Part shown: piece after piece, positions 35,061 to 43,485 of the stretch
Position numbering within the stretch: the first letter of the stretch is position 1
How the letters are laid out: the number at the start of each line of letters is the position of its first letter
Source: Eoetvoesia sp035555955
GTDB lineage: Bacteria > Pseudomonadota > Gammaproteobacteria > Burkholderiales > Burkholderiaceae_B
Length of the DNA: 64,000 bases
Direction: 5' to 3'
NCBI RefSeq assembly: GCF_035555955.1
Contig: NZ_DATMGA010000019.1
Span: 1-64,000, forward strand
Notes under the pieces: model-generated
What the model saw: only the letters and a program-made list of their open reading frames with translations
Database searches by the model: none
What the model was told of the DNA's origin: nothing
Program-made: the position numbers and the translations under genes

Positions 35061-36011
35061 TCAGGCCGGTTCCGTGCGTTTGAGAATCTGGAGCTGGGGG
35101 CGCGGGCCTTCGGCCTTGCCGGTGATGGGCGGCTTGGGCAGGGTGGCCTGGCCGGGTTCGATGGTGAAGTGGTAGTCCAGCGAATACCACGGCCCTTGTA
35201 TATCGCCATAGGGCGCCGGCTGGTTCTCGTGCAGCACGTATTCACCCACCAGGGCGCGGGTCACGCCGAACTGCACATCGGTGTCCAGGTTGGGGTCGTC
35301 GCTGGAATACACCTGCGAGAACTGCGTTTTGTAGCCTGGTTTGTAGATCATGAAGTGGATGTGGGCCGGGCGCATATTGTGCCGTCCCTGTGCGCGCAGC
35401 AGCTCGCCGACGGGGCCGCCGATGGGAATGGGGTAGCCCGCGGGCTTGACGCTGCGGAACGCGATATGGCCGTTTTCGTCGGTGGTGAACTTGCCGCGCA
35501 GGTTCATATTGGCCTGCCCAGGATCCTGGTTTTCATAAAACCCTTCGGCCGAGGTATGCCAGACGTCCACTTCCGCGCCGGCCACGGGCCGGCCTTCGCG
35601 GTCGTGAACCCAGGCCCGCACGAAAATGGGTTCCCCCGGAGTCGGGCCGCGCACGATGGACTCGCCGTTCTGGGCGCGGGGCGATTCCATGCGCCAGAAC
35701 GGCCCCATGAGGTTGGCCGTGGTGTCGGTTTGCCCATTGTCGCCGTTGTTCAGCAGACAGACCAGCGAGGAAAGGCCCAGCGAGCCCGCGGCCAGCACGA
35801 CTTCGTTGTGAGAGTCGGTGGTCATCTGACCCAGCTTGGCTATATAGGTGCAGGCCTTGTGGAATTCCGCCTCGGTAAGGTTCACTTCGCGGGCAAAGTC
35901 GTGCAGGTGGCGCACCGCCGCCGACATGATTTCGCGAAAGCGTTCGTCGGGCGCGCGTTCGAGTTCGCCGAGCACGGCTTCGGTAACGTCTTGTTGGCGG
36001 GTAATGATCAT
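35061..36011 (-). CDS. Intradiol ring-cleavage dioxygenase (hydroxyquinol 1,2-dioxygenase-like)
   Basis: A 316-residue Fe(III) dioxygenase. The four ligands are visible: Tyr159 (AEGFYENQ), Tyr193 (AGYPIPIGG), His217 and His219 (RPAHIHF), with the same spacing as hydroxyquinol and catechol 1,2-dioxygenases. NLMGPFWR and the YPIP...GRH..RPAHIHF block point to the hydroxyquinol-like branch. It is the first gene of an operon coding for the lower meta pathway, where an extradiol enzyme would be expected. Intradiol cleavage of a pyrogallol-type ring would give 2-hydroxymuconate, which feeds this pathway directly; hydroxyquinol itself would not. Confidence 0.9.
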   Translation of the reverse strand: MIITRQQDVTEAVLGELERAPDERFREIMSAAVRHLHDFAREVNLTEAEFHKACTYIAKLGQMTTDSHNEVVLAAGSLGLSSLVCLLNNGDNGQTDTTANLMGPFWRMESPRAQNGESIVRGPTPGEPIFVRAWVHDREGRPVAGAEVDVWHTSAEGFYENQDPGQANMNLRGKFTTDENGHIAFRSVKPAGYPIPIGGPVGELLRAQGRHNMRPAHIHFMIYKPGYKTQFSQVYSSDDPNLDTDVQFGVTRALVGEYVLHENQPAPYGDIQGPWYSLDYHFTIEPGQATLPKPPITGKAEGPRPQLQILKRTEPA

Positions 36012-36149
36012 GGCTGCCTCTTCGCGTATCTATAGTAGGTTTGCGGCCGGTGATTTTCGCCGTTCCGTGTCCCCGGCGGATGCTTTTGTCTGGAGGGAGG
36101 GAAGTGCACCGCGTCGTCTATCATGGCATCGGCAAAGCCATGCCGTCCA

Positions 36150-36185
36150 ATACTGAATTTTGATAACTCGATACCGAATCGGTAT
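36150..36185. promoter_or_regulatory. LysR operator: ATAC-N7-GTAT box plus weaker second site
   Basis: ATAC CGAATCG GTAT at 36171-36185 is a perfect 6-3-6 palindrome and exactly fits the ATAC-N7-GTAT consensus of BenM/CatM/CatR-type regulators. A half-matching site (ATAC, seven bases, TGAT) at 36150-36164 is centred 21 bases away, two helical turns, the spacing usual for such regulators. The pair lies between the divergent LysR and dioxygenase genes. Confidence 0.75.
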
Positions 36186-36222
36186 TATCTAGCCAGTACC
36201 TTTTTGGGGGATCGAGGGACGC

Positions 36223-37113
36223 ATGGACATCAAGCAGATGCGCTATTTCCTGATGCTGGCGCACGAATTGAATTTCGGGCGGGCCGCGGAAAAGCTGCAC
36301 ATTACCCAGCCGCCGCTGACCCGGCACATCAAGGCGCTCGAGGACGAGCTGGGCGTGGCGCTTTTCGTGCGCACGCCCAAGGGCGCCGAACTGACCGAGT
36401 CGGGCCGGGCGCTGCTGGAGGAAGTCCCCAATATCCTGGCCTTGACCCAGCGGGCCGAGGAAAGGGCCCAACTGGCCCAGGAAGGCTTCATCGGGCGGCT
36501 CGACGTAGGCTTTTTCAGTTCGGGCGTGCTCAATGCCATTCCCCGCATCCTGGGCGGCTTTCACAAGCGCAGCCCCAAGGTCAAGATCGGCCTGTACAAC
36601 ATGACCAAGGCCCAGCAGATCGTGGCCCTGCGCGAACGGCGCATTTCCATCGGTTTCAATCGCCTGGTGCCGGACGAAGAAGACCTGGCGGTCGAGGTCG
36701 TGCTGCGCGAGCCCTTTCTGGTGGCGCTGTACAAAGGCCATCGGCTTTGTGCTCAGGACTCGGTTTCCCTGCAGGATCTGGACGACGAGCCCATGGTGGT
36801 CTACCCCAACGCGCCCCTGTACGGGCTGGGCCAGGAAATCGCCGCGGCCTTTCGCGCCGAGGGCGTGCGCTTCCGCGTCGAGCAGGACAGCGAGGACATC
36901 GTCACCTGCCTCGCCCTGGTGGCCAGCAACTTCGGCGTCTGTATTACCACCCAGTCGGCCGAAACGCTGCGTCTGCCCAATCTCGTGTACAAGCCGCTGA
37001 AATCCCGGGCCCTGCGCGACATCGAGCTGTGCTGCATGTACCGCCGCCACGACACCTCGCCCATACTCCAGGCGTTTTTGACCCAGGTCAGGCAGTTTTC
37101 GGCGAAGGATTGA
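36223..37113 (+). CDS. LysR-family regulator (CatR/BenM-like)
   Basis: A 296-residue LysR protein. The N-terminus MDIKQMRYFLMLAHELNFGRAAEKLHITQPPLTRHIKALEDELG is close to the muconate-responsive CatR/BenM group. The rest is the usual effector-binding domain (residues about 90-290). It is transcribed away from the intradiol dioxygenase operon, and the spacer holds an ATAC-N7-GTAT box. It most likely activates that operon when a muconate-like product builds up. GAGGGACGC precedes the ATG. Confidence 0.92.
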   Translation: MDIKQMRYFLMLAHELNFGRAAEKLHITQPPLTRHIKALEDELGVALFVRTPKGAELTESGRALLEEVPNILALTQRAEERAQLAQEGFIGRLDVGFFSSGVLNAIPRILGGFHKRSPKVKIGLYNMTKAQQIVALRERRISIGFNRLVPDEEDLAVEVVLREPFLVALYKGHRLCAQDSVSLQDLDDEPMVVYPNAPLYGLGQEIAAAFRAEGVRFRVEQDSEDIVTCLALVASNFGVCITTQSAETLRLPNLVYKPLKSRALRDIELCCMYRRHDTSPILQAFLTQVRQFSAKD

Positions 37114-37157
37114 TAGCTTCCATCGGCTCTATCGGGCCGGGTGGGCCTTGGCACATC

Positions 37158-37808
37158 TCATCCGGCCTTACGGAACGTGAAATTGATGCGCCGGCTGCCC
37201 AGCAGCGGATGCGGCTTGTCCTTGAGCGGCAGCACGCCATGATAGCGCAGGCGGTCTTCACCGCCCCAGACCACCACGTCGCCGTGCAGCAAAGGGATGC
37301 GGGCTGCCTTGTCGCTGCGTGCATGACCGCCGAACAGGAAGATAGCCGGCATGCCCAGCGACACCGAGACAATGGGCGCGGCGAAGTCGCGCTCGTTCTT
37401 GTCCTGGTGCAGGGACATGCGCGCTCCGGACTCATAACGGTTGATCAGGCAGGCATCGGGCGTGAAATCCGCGAATCCCGCCTGCGTCGCCGCATCGTGG
37501 GCAAGGCGGGTGAACATTTCCGGCATCGCGGGCCAGGGCAGTCCCGTCTCGGGGTCGTTGGTCGTGTAGCGATAGCCGCGCCTGTCGGTCGTCCAGCCCA
37601 GCCGGCCGCAGTTGGTCAATGCCGCCGACATGGCAAAGCCGCCCGGCGTCGTCATGTGCCGAAACGGAGCGCGGCGCTCCAGTTCGCCGATGGCGGCGAC
37701 CAGCACTTCCGCGTTCGGCAGCGCGAAGCCGCGCAGCACATAGGCGCAAGGCCCGATGGCTTCGCTGTGGGCAGTAGGGCTTTCGCAAGGAAAGAGATCC
37801 AGGTTCAT
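37158..37808 (-). CDS. alkB: AlkB alkylated-DNA repair dioxygenase
   Basis: A 216-residue Fe(II)/2-oxoglutarate dioxygenase that removes methyl groups from 1-methyladenine and 3-methylcytosine in DNA and RNA. Iron ligands are His134 and Asp136 (LHQDKNE) and His190 (LRYHGVL). Arg207 and Arg213 (GSRRINFTFR) bind 2-oxoglutarate; all are spaced as in E. coli AlkB. The length equals the E. coli protein. It appears to be a single-gene unit beside OsmC, unrelated to the neighbouring pathway. Confidence 0.96.
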   Translation of the reverse strand: MNLDLFPCESPTAHSEAIGPCAYVLRGFALPNAEVLVAAIGELERRAPFRHMTTPGGFAMSAALTNCGRLGWTTDRRGYRYTTNDPETGLPWPAMPEMFTRLAHDAATQAGFADFTPDACLINRYESGARMSLHQDKNERDFAAPIVSVSLGMPAIFLFGGHARSDKAARIPLLHGDVVVWGGEDRLRYHGVLPLKDKPHPLLGSRRINFTFRKAG

Positions 37809-38028
37809 GGGTCAACTATAGCCTGCGCCGCCGTCATATGGCGCAGGCAGATGAAACCGGCACCCCACGCGAGTTGGATGCTTGCTTGGGATTGGCCCGG
37901 GGGAGTGTTGGTCCGATACCCAGGTTGCCTTGGCTATGTGCCCAGGAAGGGCCGCGTTTCAGCTCTTGGCGGCGGTGTTCTTGCCCAGAGGCGGCACACC
38001 GTTCAGCGGCATATCGAAAGCCTGCCGT

Positions 38029-38454
38029 CTAGGATTCCAGCTTGGCATCCATGGTGATCTTGGCGTTCAGCACCTTGGAGACCGGGCAGCCGGCCTTGGC
38101 CTGACCGGCGATCTCCTGGAACTTGGCGTTGTCGATGCCGGGGATCCTGGCCGTCACGGTCAGATGGCTTTCCGTGATTTCAAAGCCGCCGGCATTCGAA
38201 ACCAGGGTGACCGCCGCTTGCGTGTCGATCTTGTCCGGGGTGAAGCCCGCATTGCCCAGCATCAACGAAAGCGCCATCGAAAAGCAGCCCGCATGCGCGG
38301 CCGCGATCAGCTCCTCGGGGTTGGTCCCCTTGCCATCCTCGAACCGCGACTTGAACCCGTACGGCGCGTTGTTCAACACGCCGGTTTCCGTAGAGATGGT
38401 GCCGCCGCCATCCTTGATCCCGCCTTTCCATACCGCCGATGCTTTCTTGCTCAT
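38029..38454 (-). CDS. OsmC-family peroxiredoxin
   Basis: A 141-residue thiol peroxidase. Peroxidatic Cys57 (AAHAGCFSMAL) and resolving Cys123 (KAGCPVSKVL) are present, with Glu48 in the NPEEL segment before the first Cys. The pattern and N-terminus (KKASAVWKGGIKDGGG) are those of OsmC rather than Ohr. It reduces organic hydroperoxides in the cytoplasm. AAGGAG precedes the ATG. A 220-base spacer with no visible gene separates it from alkB. Confidence 0.93.
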   Translation of the reverse strand: MSKKASAVWKGGIKDGGGTISTETGVLNNAPYGFKSRFEDGKGTNPEELIAAAHAGCFSMALSLMLGNAGFTPDKIDTQAAVTLVSNAGGFEITESHLTVTARIPGIDNAKFQEIAGQAKAGCPVSKVLNAKITMDAKLES

Positions 38455-38746
38455 GGCTGCTCCTTGACTGTGAGACTGCGTTGTTGGGATGAAGCACTAT
38501 TCATAGCATTGTTTTTGGGTAGGCAGGGTACATAGCCATGTTATTGGAAGGGTGGCTGGCGTGGCAAGGTGGAGTGGCCTGGCTCTTTTCCGATTGGCCT
38601 AGGCGGTATAACTCAACGGAAACCCCGCATGAAAAATGGCCAATTGACCCACTAATGACGCGCCTTCATAGTGTCTCCACATCACAGCATAACCGCGGAT
38701 TTATTTGTTCTACGCGCTGCAATTGTGCATCAAGGAGACCGTTTTC

Positions 38747-39556
38747 ATGAACGCAGTAACTGATCCCATTAGCGGATTAAAACTTGTCGAACTCAGTCAT
38801 CGCTGGGGGTATAACGCTCCGACCTGGCCCGGCTTCGACGACATCAAGATTCACAAGGTTGTAAACCATGCCAAACATGGCGTCATGACACAGATCTACA
38901 AGGCGACGATGCATGTCTCGACTCATGTCAACGCCCCTCTGCATCTGGTTCAGGGCGGCATGGGTGTCGGCAAGTTGCCGCTGGACAATTTTTTTGGCAA
39001 TGGCGCCGTACTGGATATTCCCAAAGGCAAGTGGGAACTCGTTACGAAACGGGATCTGGAGAACGCGAAGCCGAAAGTGCGCGAACACGATATCGTGGTC
39101 ATTGTGACCGGGTGGCATCGACATTATGCCGACAGCAAAGAGTATTTTGGCTACGCGCCGGGCTTGTCCGCGGATGCTGCGCAATGGCTTGTGGATCGTA
39201 AAGTCAAGCTGGTTGCTGTTGATACCGCGGCTGTCGACCACCCCTTGGCTACTTCGCTTGCCCCGCATCGCAATGGGCCGCAAATCAAGTATCTAGCCCC
39301 TGAGTATCTTGCGGAAACGGGACGTCAGGTGCTGGATGATTTCCCGGACTGGAACATCGCGCACAAAACACTGCTTGGCGCGGGTATCCCGACCATAGAA
39401 AACGTTGGTGGCGACGTCGATTCCGTATTGGGTAAACGCTGCACTTTCCACGCCATGCCCTGGAACTGGGGCGAGGGCGATGCGTGTGTCGTGCGCTTTG
39501 TCGCTATGCTGGACGATAGCGGAAAGTGCCGCATCGAATCTGGAAACAACAAATAA
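38747..39556 (+). CDS. Cyclase-family protein with altered metal motif
   Basis: A 269-residue member of the cyclase/kynurenine formamidase-like family, which hydrolyses amides or lactones with a divalent metal. The family motif HxGTHxDxPxH appears as His56-V-S-T-His60-V-Asn62-A-P-L-His66: the glycine is Ser and the metal-binding Asp is Asn. The rest of the fold, including the late GAGIPTIENVGGD block, is kept. AAGGAG at 38732-38737 sets the start. The following gene is a paralogue with an intact motif, 16 bases on. The two may form a mixed complex or act on different substrates. Confidence 0.85.
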   Translation: MNAVTDPISGLKLVELSHRWGYNAPTWPGFDDIKIHKVVNHAKHGVMTQIYKATMHVSTHVNAPLHLVQGGMGVGKLPLDNFFGNGAVLDIPKGKWELVTKRDLENAKPKVREHDIVVIVTGWHRHYADSKEYFGYAPGLSADAAQWLVDRKVKLVAVDTAAVDHPLATSLAPHRNGPQIKYLAPEYLAETGRQVLDDFPDWNIAHKTLLGAGIPTIENVGGDVDSVLGKRCTFHAMPWNWGEGDACVVRFVAMLDDSGKCRIESGNNK

Positions 39557-39572
39557 TGCCGGGAGCATCCAA

Positions 39573-40361
39573 ATGAGTACCGAAACCTTGCAGTATTTCA
39601 ATCTTAGCCAGCAGTGGGGGCATGGCATGCCTGAGTGGCCGTCGTCCGCCTCTCTGAATGTGCGCACGCTTCAGTTCCACGCTAAAGACGGCGTATCGGT
39701 CAAGGAAATCGAAGCCAGCATGCACCGTGGCACCCATATGGACGCTCCAATCCATGTGCTGGAAAATACGCCCTACATAACCGATTTCGAACTGTATAAA
39801 TTCTTTGGCACCGGTGTTGCGGTTTCCATTCCCAAGGAAAAGTGGGGCGTCATTACGGCCGACGATCTGGAGGCCGCTACGCCCAAGATCCGGCCCAACG
39901 ATATCGTCATGATCAACACTGGCGCGCATCACTACTGGGGAGATAACGATGACTACTTTGCCTACTCCCCCGGTCTATATAAAGATGCCGCCCAGTGGCT
40001 TGTCGACAAGCAGGTCAAGCTGGTTGGCATCGATGTGCAGGCGCTCGACCACCCTCTAGGAACCAAACTTGTTTCGCACGGTACCGGCCCTTCCCATCCC
40101 TGGCTCGAAAAAGAATACGCCAAGGAAAAGGGGCATCCGCTGCTGGACGATTTCCCGTTATGGGAACCGGCGCACAAGGTCATGCTGACAGCCGGTATTC
40201 CCGGCATTGAAAACGTGGGCGGTGATCTGGACAAAATCACCGGGAAACGATGCACGTTCATGTGCTTCCCATTCCGTTGGTTCGAAGGCGAAGGATGCGG
40301 CATTCGTGTTGTGGCGGTAATCGACCCCGAGCAGAAATTTCGGTTCGAGACAGGCCAGTAA
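39573..40361 (+). CDS. Cyclase-family hydrolase
   Basis: A 262-residue paralogue of the preceding protein. The metal motif is canonical: His51-R-G-T-His55-M-Asp57-A-P-I-His61. Shared blocks include DAAQWLVDKQVKLVGID and TAGIPGIENVGGDLD, aligning along the full length with the upstream gene. Known members open amide, lactone or cyclic bonds (kynurenine formamidase, isatin hydrolase). It lies in a run of cyclase, SDR and 3-hydroxyacyl-CoA dehydrogenase genes, so it probably opens a ring or hydrolyses an ester in that pathway. The substrate is unknown. Confidence 0.88.
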   Translation: MSTETLQYFNLSQQWGHGMPEWPSSASLNVRTLQFHAKDGVSVKEIEASMHRGTHMDAPIHVLENTPYITDFELYKFFGTGVAVSIPKEKWGVITADDLEAATPKIRPNDIVMINTGAHHYWGDNDDYFAYSPGLYKDAAQWLVDKQVKLVGIDVQALDHPLGTKLVSHGTGPSHPWLEKEYAKEKGHPLLDDFPLWEPAHKVMLTAGIPGIENVGGDLDKITGKRCTFMCFPFRWFEGEGCGIRVVAVIDPEQKFRFETGQ

Positions 40362-40415
40362 TCCGATTGATCTTCAGGGTCAACAATCTCTTCAATACCT
40401 TTTGGAAGCAAAAAA

Positions 40416-41219
40416 ATGATTTCGGATGTACTCAGGAATCCCGCGCAATTGTTCGACGTTGCCGGAAAAACAGCATTGATTACAGGTGCCTCAGGTTCTT
40501 TTGGCCGAGGCGTGGCCCTGGCACTGGCATCGTTAGGGGCCAATCTGGTTCTGGCGTCCGGCTCGCAGACCGAACTGGATGCAGTGGCGGCCGAGGCGGA
40601 AAGCTTGGGCGCCAAGGTTACCTGCATTGCTCGCCGTCCGGATACGCTTGAAGATGCCCAAGCGATGCTCGACAGGGCGATTGATGTCTTTGGCAGCGTC
40701 GATATGATGGTGGTGGCTTCTGGTTTCAACAAGCCAGGCTTCATCCAGGATCAAAGCTACGAAGATTGGCAGTCGGTCATGGACGCAAACGTGCGGGGAC
40801 CCTGGTTCTTGTGCAAGGCTGTGGGCTCGTATTGGATCGCAGAAAAGCGCAAGGGTAAGGTGTTGTTGATGTCCTCCGTGCGCGGCAGGCATGGCAACTA
40901 TTCGGGCTATGGCGGCTATTGCGCTTCCAAATCCGCAACCGATGGACTGACGCGAGTCCTGGCGGTGGAATGGGCCAAATATGGTATTACCGTCAACGCC
41001 ATTGCACCTACAGTCTTTCGCTCGAAACTCACTGAATGGATGTACGGTGACAACGAGATCGGTCAGCAGACTCGAGCGCGTTCGTTATCCAGGATTCCCA
41101 CGGGACGCCTCGGTGAAGTCGAGGATCTTATCGGGATGGCCATCTACTTGTTGAGCCCCGCGTCGACGTTCTGCACGGGCCAGATCATGTATGTTGATGG
41201 CGGCTATACCGCAGCATGA
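40416..41219 (+). CDS. SDR family oxidoreductase (gluconate 5-dehydrogenase-like)
   Basis: A 267-residue classical short-chain dehydrogenase. The cofactor motif is ITGASGSFGRG (residues 22-32), the catalytic Asn125 is in MDANVRG, Ser153/154 in LLMSSVRG, and Tyr168 and Lys172 in GGYCASK. The N-terminal FDVAGKTALITGASG resembles gluconate 5-dehydrogenase-like enzymes. It follows the cyclases by 54 bases and GGAAGC precedes the ATG. It likely handles a hydroxy-acid intermediate; the exact substrate is not clear from sequence. Confidence 0.9.
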   Translation: MISDVLRNPAQLFDVAGKTALITGASGSFGRGVALALASLGANLVLASGSQTELDAVAAEAESLGAKVTCIARRPDTLEDAQAMLDRAIDVFGSVDMMVVASGFNKPGFIQDQSYEDWQSVMDANVRGPWFLCKAVGSYWIAEKRKGKVLLMSSVRGRHGNYSGYGGYCASKSATDGLTRVLAVEWAKYGITVNAIAPTVFRSKLTEWMYGDNEIGQQTRARSLSRIPTGRLGEVEDLIGMAIYLLSPASTFCTGQIMYVDGGYTAA

Positions 41220-41229
41220 TATCGCTATC

Positions 41230-42159
41230 ATGAACGATTCCAACTGCGTTGTTGCTGTATTGGGGGCAGGCCGCATGGGTTGCGGCATCGCCCAGATTTT
41301 CTGCGCGGCTGGCTATAAGGTTGCGCTTTACGATCTTGACGAGCAGTCCCTGGCAAAAGCTCCCTTCGTCATCAGGGAAATATTCGAGTTGCTGCAACAG
41401 CCTGTTCGCCTGGATGGCTTGCAATGCACCGGAGATATGGCCCAGGCCGTCTCCCAGGCTTGTATGGTTATCGAGGCTGTGCCTGAAAACCTCGACCTCA
41501 AGCGCAAAGTCTTTGCGCAACTGGAAGCGCTGTCGCCGCCCGGCTGCATACTTGCCACCAATACCTCTGCGATCCCGATTGCCTCGATTGCGCGCGACCT
41601 GAAGGCGCCGGGCCGGGTGCTGGGTACTCACTTCTGGAATCCTCCACACCTGGTTCCTTTAGTGGAGGTCGTGCAAGCTCAATGCACCGATGCGGAGTGT
41701 ATTGAGAAAGTCATGGCCTTGCTTGAGGGCGTAGGCATGTCGCCTGTACATGTTTTGCGTGATATTCCCGGATTCATCGGAAATCGCCTTCAACATGCGT
41801 TAAAGCGCGAGGCCATCGCCCTGGTTGCAGACGGAGTTTGCAGTGCGGAGACATTGGATCGCGTAGTGAAGGAGGGCTTTGGAGCCAGGCTGGCGGTATT
41901 GGGCCCACTGGAGCAATCCGACCTGGTTGGCCTGGATCTTACGTTGGCAATACACAATGTGCTTATTCACGACCTGGATCGCACGGCAGGCCCCCATCCC
42001 TACCTCGAGAACAAGGTGAAGAACGGCGAAACGGGTATGAAGGCGGGGATGGGGTTTCGCTCGTGGTCTCCCGAGGAGGCGGCACAAACCAAAGAGCGTC
42101 TGGATACCTGTCTGGCCGTTAATGCCAGGGCCCGTTTGGCAGCCAGGAATCAATCCTGA
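41230..42159 (+). CDS. 3-hydroxyacyl-CoA dehydrogenase family protein
   Basis: A 309-residue NAD-dependent enzyme. The Rossmann motif VAVLGAGRMGCGIAQIF is at the N-terminus, the middle holds the catalytic-type THFWNPPHLVPLVEVV segment, and IPGFIGNRLQHALKREA follows. The length and single dehydrogenase unit resemble 3-hydroxybutyryl-CoA, L-carnitine or L-gulonate (lambda-crystallin) dehydrogenases, so a free hydroxy acid is as likely as a CoA ester. The ATG at 41230 is 10 bases after the SDR stop; I see no strong ribosome site, so translation may be coupled. Confidence 0.87.
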   Translation: MNDSNCVVAVLGAGRMGCGIAQIFCAAGYKVALYDLDEQSLAKAPFVIREIFELLQQPVRLDGLQCTGDMAQAVSQACMVIEAVPENLDLKRKVFAQLEALSPPGCILATNTSAIPIASIARDLKAPGRVLGTHFWNPPHLVPLVEVVQAQCTDAECIEKVMALLEGVGMSPVHVLRDIPGFIGNRLQHALKREAIALVADGVCSAETLDRVVKEGFGARLAVLGPLEQSDLVGLDLTLAIHNVLIHDLDRTAGPHPYLENKVKNGETGMKAGMGFRSWSPEEAAQTKERLDTCLAVNARARLAARNQS

Positions 42160-42198
42160 AAACTACGGATTGCGCGGCAAGGACTGGGACAACAGGCC

Positions 42199-43110
42199 TT
42201 ATTCCTTGTATTGCGCGAATCGCTCCAGCAGTTCGCGTTCGAGGGCGCAAACCAAGGGCGGGCGTTGAGGGGATCGTCGGTATACCAGGCCCGAGCGGAA
42301 TCGCCAGAACGATTCTTTGACATTAATGCGCTTCAAGCCCATCGCCAGGCCTCTGTCCAGCAACTGTATGGAAAGGCTGGCGAGAAAGCCACCGGTTTTC
42401 AAGGCCGATAGCAGTGTTTCAAGAGAACTGCATTCCATGGCGAGGTTTGGCGATTGCAGGCCATGCAGGGCAAAGAACTTTTCCATACGGGCCAGCCCAG
42501 CATAGTCGCCGTCCAGGCCGACGAAAAGATGCTTCTGCAGGTCTTCGGGTTGCACCAGGGCCATGGATGCAAGGGGATGGCTTTCGTGCGCGACGATAAT
42601 GTGCTCGCTGTCGAATAGGAATACCTTTTGCAGGTCGGGATGTTCGGGAAAATCCAGAACCGTGCACACGGCGTCCAGTTTGCCCTGCAGCAAGTCCGGC
42701 AAAAGCTGATCCAGGACGCCTGAAACGACTCGGATGTGAATGTCGGATCGCTTGCGTATCATGCTGGCCAGTATGTCCGGAAGTTCGTATGCCGACCATA
42801 ACGGGCCAATTCCGATCGTAAGAGAACCAAAGCCCCCTTCGCTCAGCATCTGCAGTTCTTCGCGCGCGCTGCGCGATTCCAGCTGGATATGGCGCGCCCG
42901 GCGCCCTAGGGCAATTCCGTATGCCGTTGGGACCATCCCCAATGGTGTGCGTTCGAATAGCGGAACACCAAGCTCGTCTTCAAGGCGTTTCAGGCTTTTG
43001 GAAAGAGCGGGCTGCGTGAGGCACAATTCTCCGGCTGCTGCGGTTAGCTTGCCATTTTCAAGAATGGCAAGAAAACACTTCAGCAGATTTGAGTCCAGCA
43101 TGTCTTTCAC
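42199..43110 (-). CDS. LysR-family regulator
   Basis: A 303-residue LysR protein. LLKCFLAILENGKLTAAAGELCLTQPALSKSLKRLEDELG is the HTH; the remainder is the effector domain. The first codon is GTG at 43110; an ATG three codons later is an alternative. It lies between the cyclase gene set and the TRAP genes, facing both, and is expected to control them. A 6-3-6 palindrome (43151-43165) sits 40 bases upstream and could be its own site. Confidence 0.88.
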   Translation of the reverse strand: MKDMLDSNLLKCFLAILENGKLTAAAGELCLTQPALSKSLKRLEDELGVPLFERTPLGMVPTAYGIALGRRARHIQLESRSAREELQMLSEGGFGSLTIGIGPLWSAYELPDILASMIRKRSDIHIRVVSGVLDQLLPDLLQGKLDAVCTVLDFPEHPDLQKVFLFDSEHIIVAHESHPLASMALVQPEDLQKHLFVGLDGDYAGLARMEKFFALHGLQSPNLAMECSSLETLLSALKTGGFLASLSIQLLDRGLAMGLKRINVKESFWRFRSGLVYRRSPQRPPLVCALERELLERFAQYKE

Positions 43111-43485
43111 TAGCCCGTCCTTCCAGTGGTTGGCACATCATTGGTTGTGCGCCAGATTTTCTGGCACGTTTTTTGTGTCCTTATGCCCCGCAAATGATAC
43201 TGCATTCAGCCCTGATTTTTCCGGCATAACTCGCAGGAATGCCGAGATCGCTATTTATCATTAGACGTGCGTCTCGCCCGTGTGTTGGAATCTCAAAAAA
43301 TAATTATTGGGGGGCGGGCCAGGAGCCTCTGGCTTCTTGTTCAGTACGGAGTTTTTTGTATCACCAGGCATTCGGAAGCGCATGCCTTGGATATCGAAGA
43401 TGTCGATGCATTGACGATGGCCAGGCAATTGGCACGAGGCTGGCAACCATAACAGAATTACGAATTGATTAGATAAGGAGACAAA
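43111..43485. promoter_or_regulatory. Regulatory spacer between LysR and TRAP genes
   Basis: A 375-base region with no convincing gene. It holds the palindrome GCCAGA-TTT-TCTGGC (43151-43165), an AT-rich patch around 43295-43310 and the sigma-54-like element at 43430-43445. A small open frame (43239-43472) has no good ribosome site and is probably not coding. Confidence 0.55.
43430..43445 (+). promoter_or_regulatory. Sigma-54-type (-24/-12) promoter candidate before the TRAP genes
   Basis: TGGCACGAGGCTGGCA fits the TGGCACG-N4-TTGC pattern with one mismatch and keeps the required GG-N10-GC. It lies 41 bases before the DctP ATG, so transcription would start near 43456. No sigma-54 activator gene with an AAA+ domain is seen in this window. 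Confidence 0.5.

Noticed and set aside
43131..43146. Second sigma-54-like match (TGGCACATCATTGGT)
   Set aside because: It has GT instead of GC at the -12 position and is about 340 bases from the DctP gene.
43239..43472. Possible 77-residue protein before the TRAP genes
   Set aside because: No ribosome site or family pattern, and it overlaps the sigma-54-like promoter.
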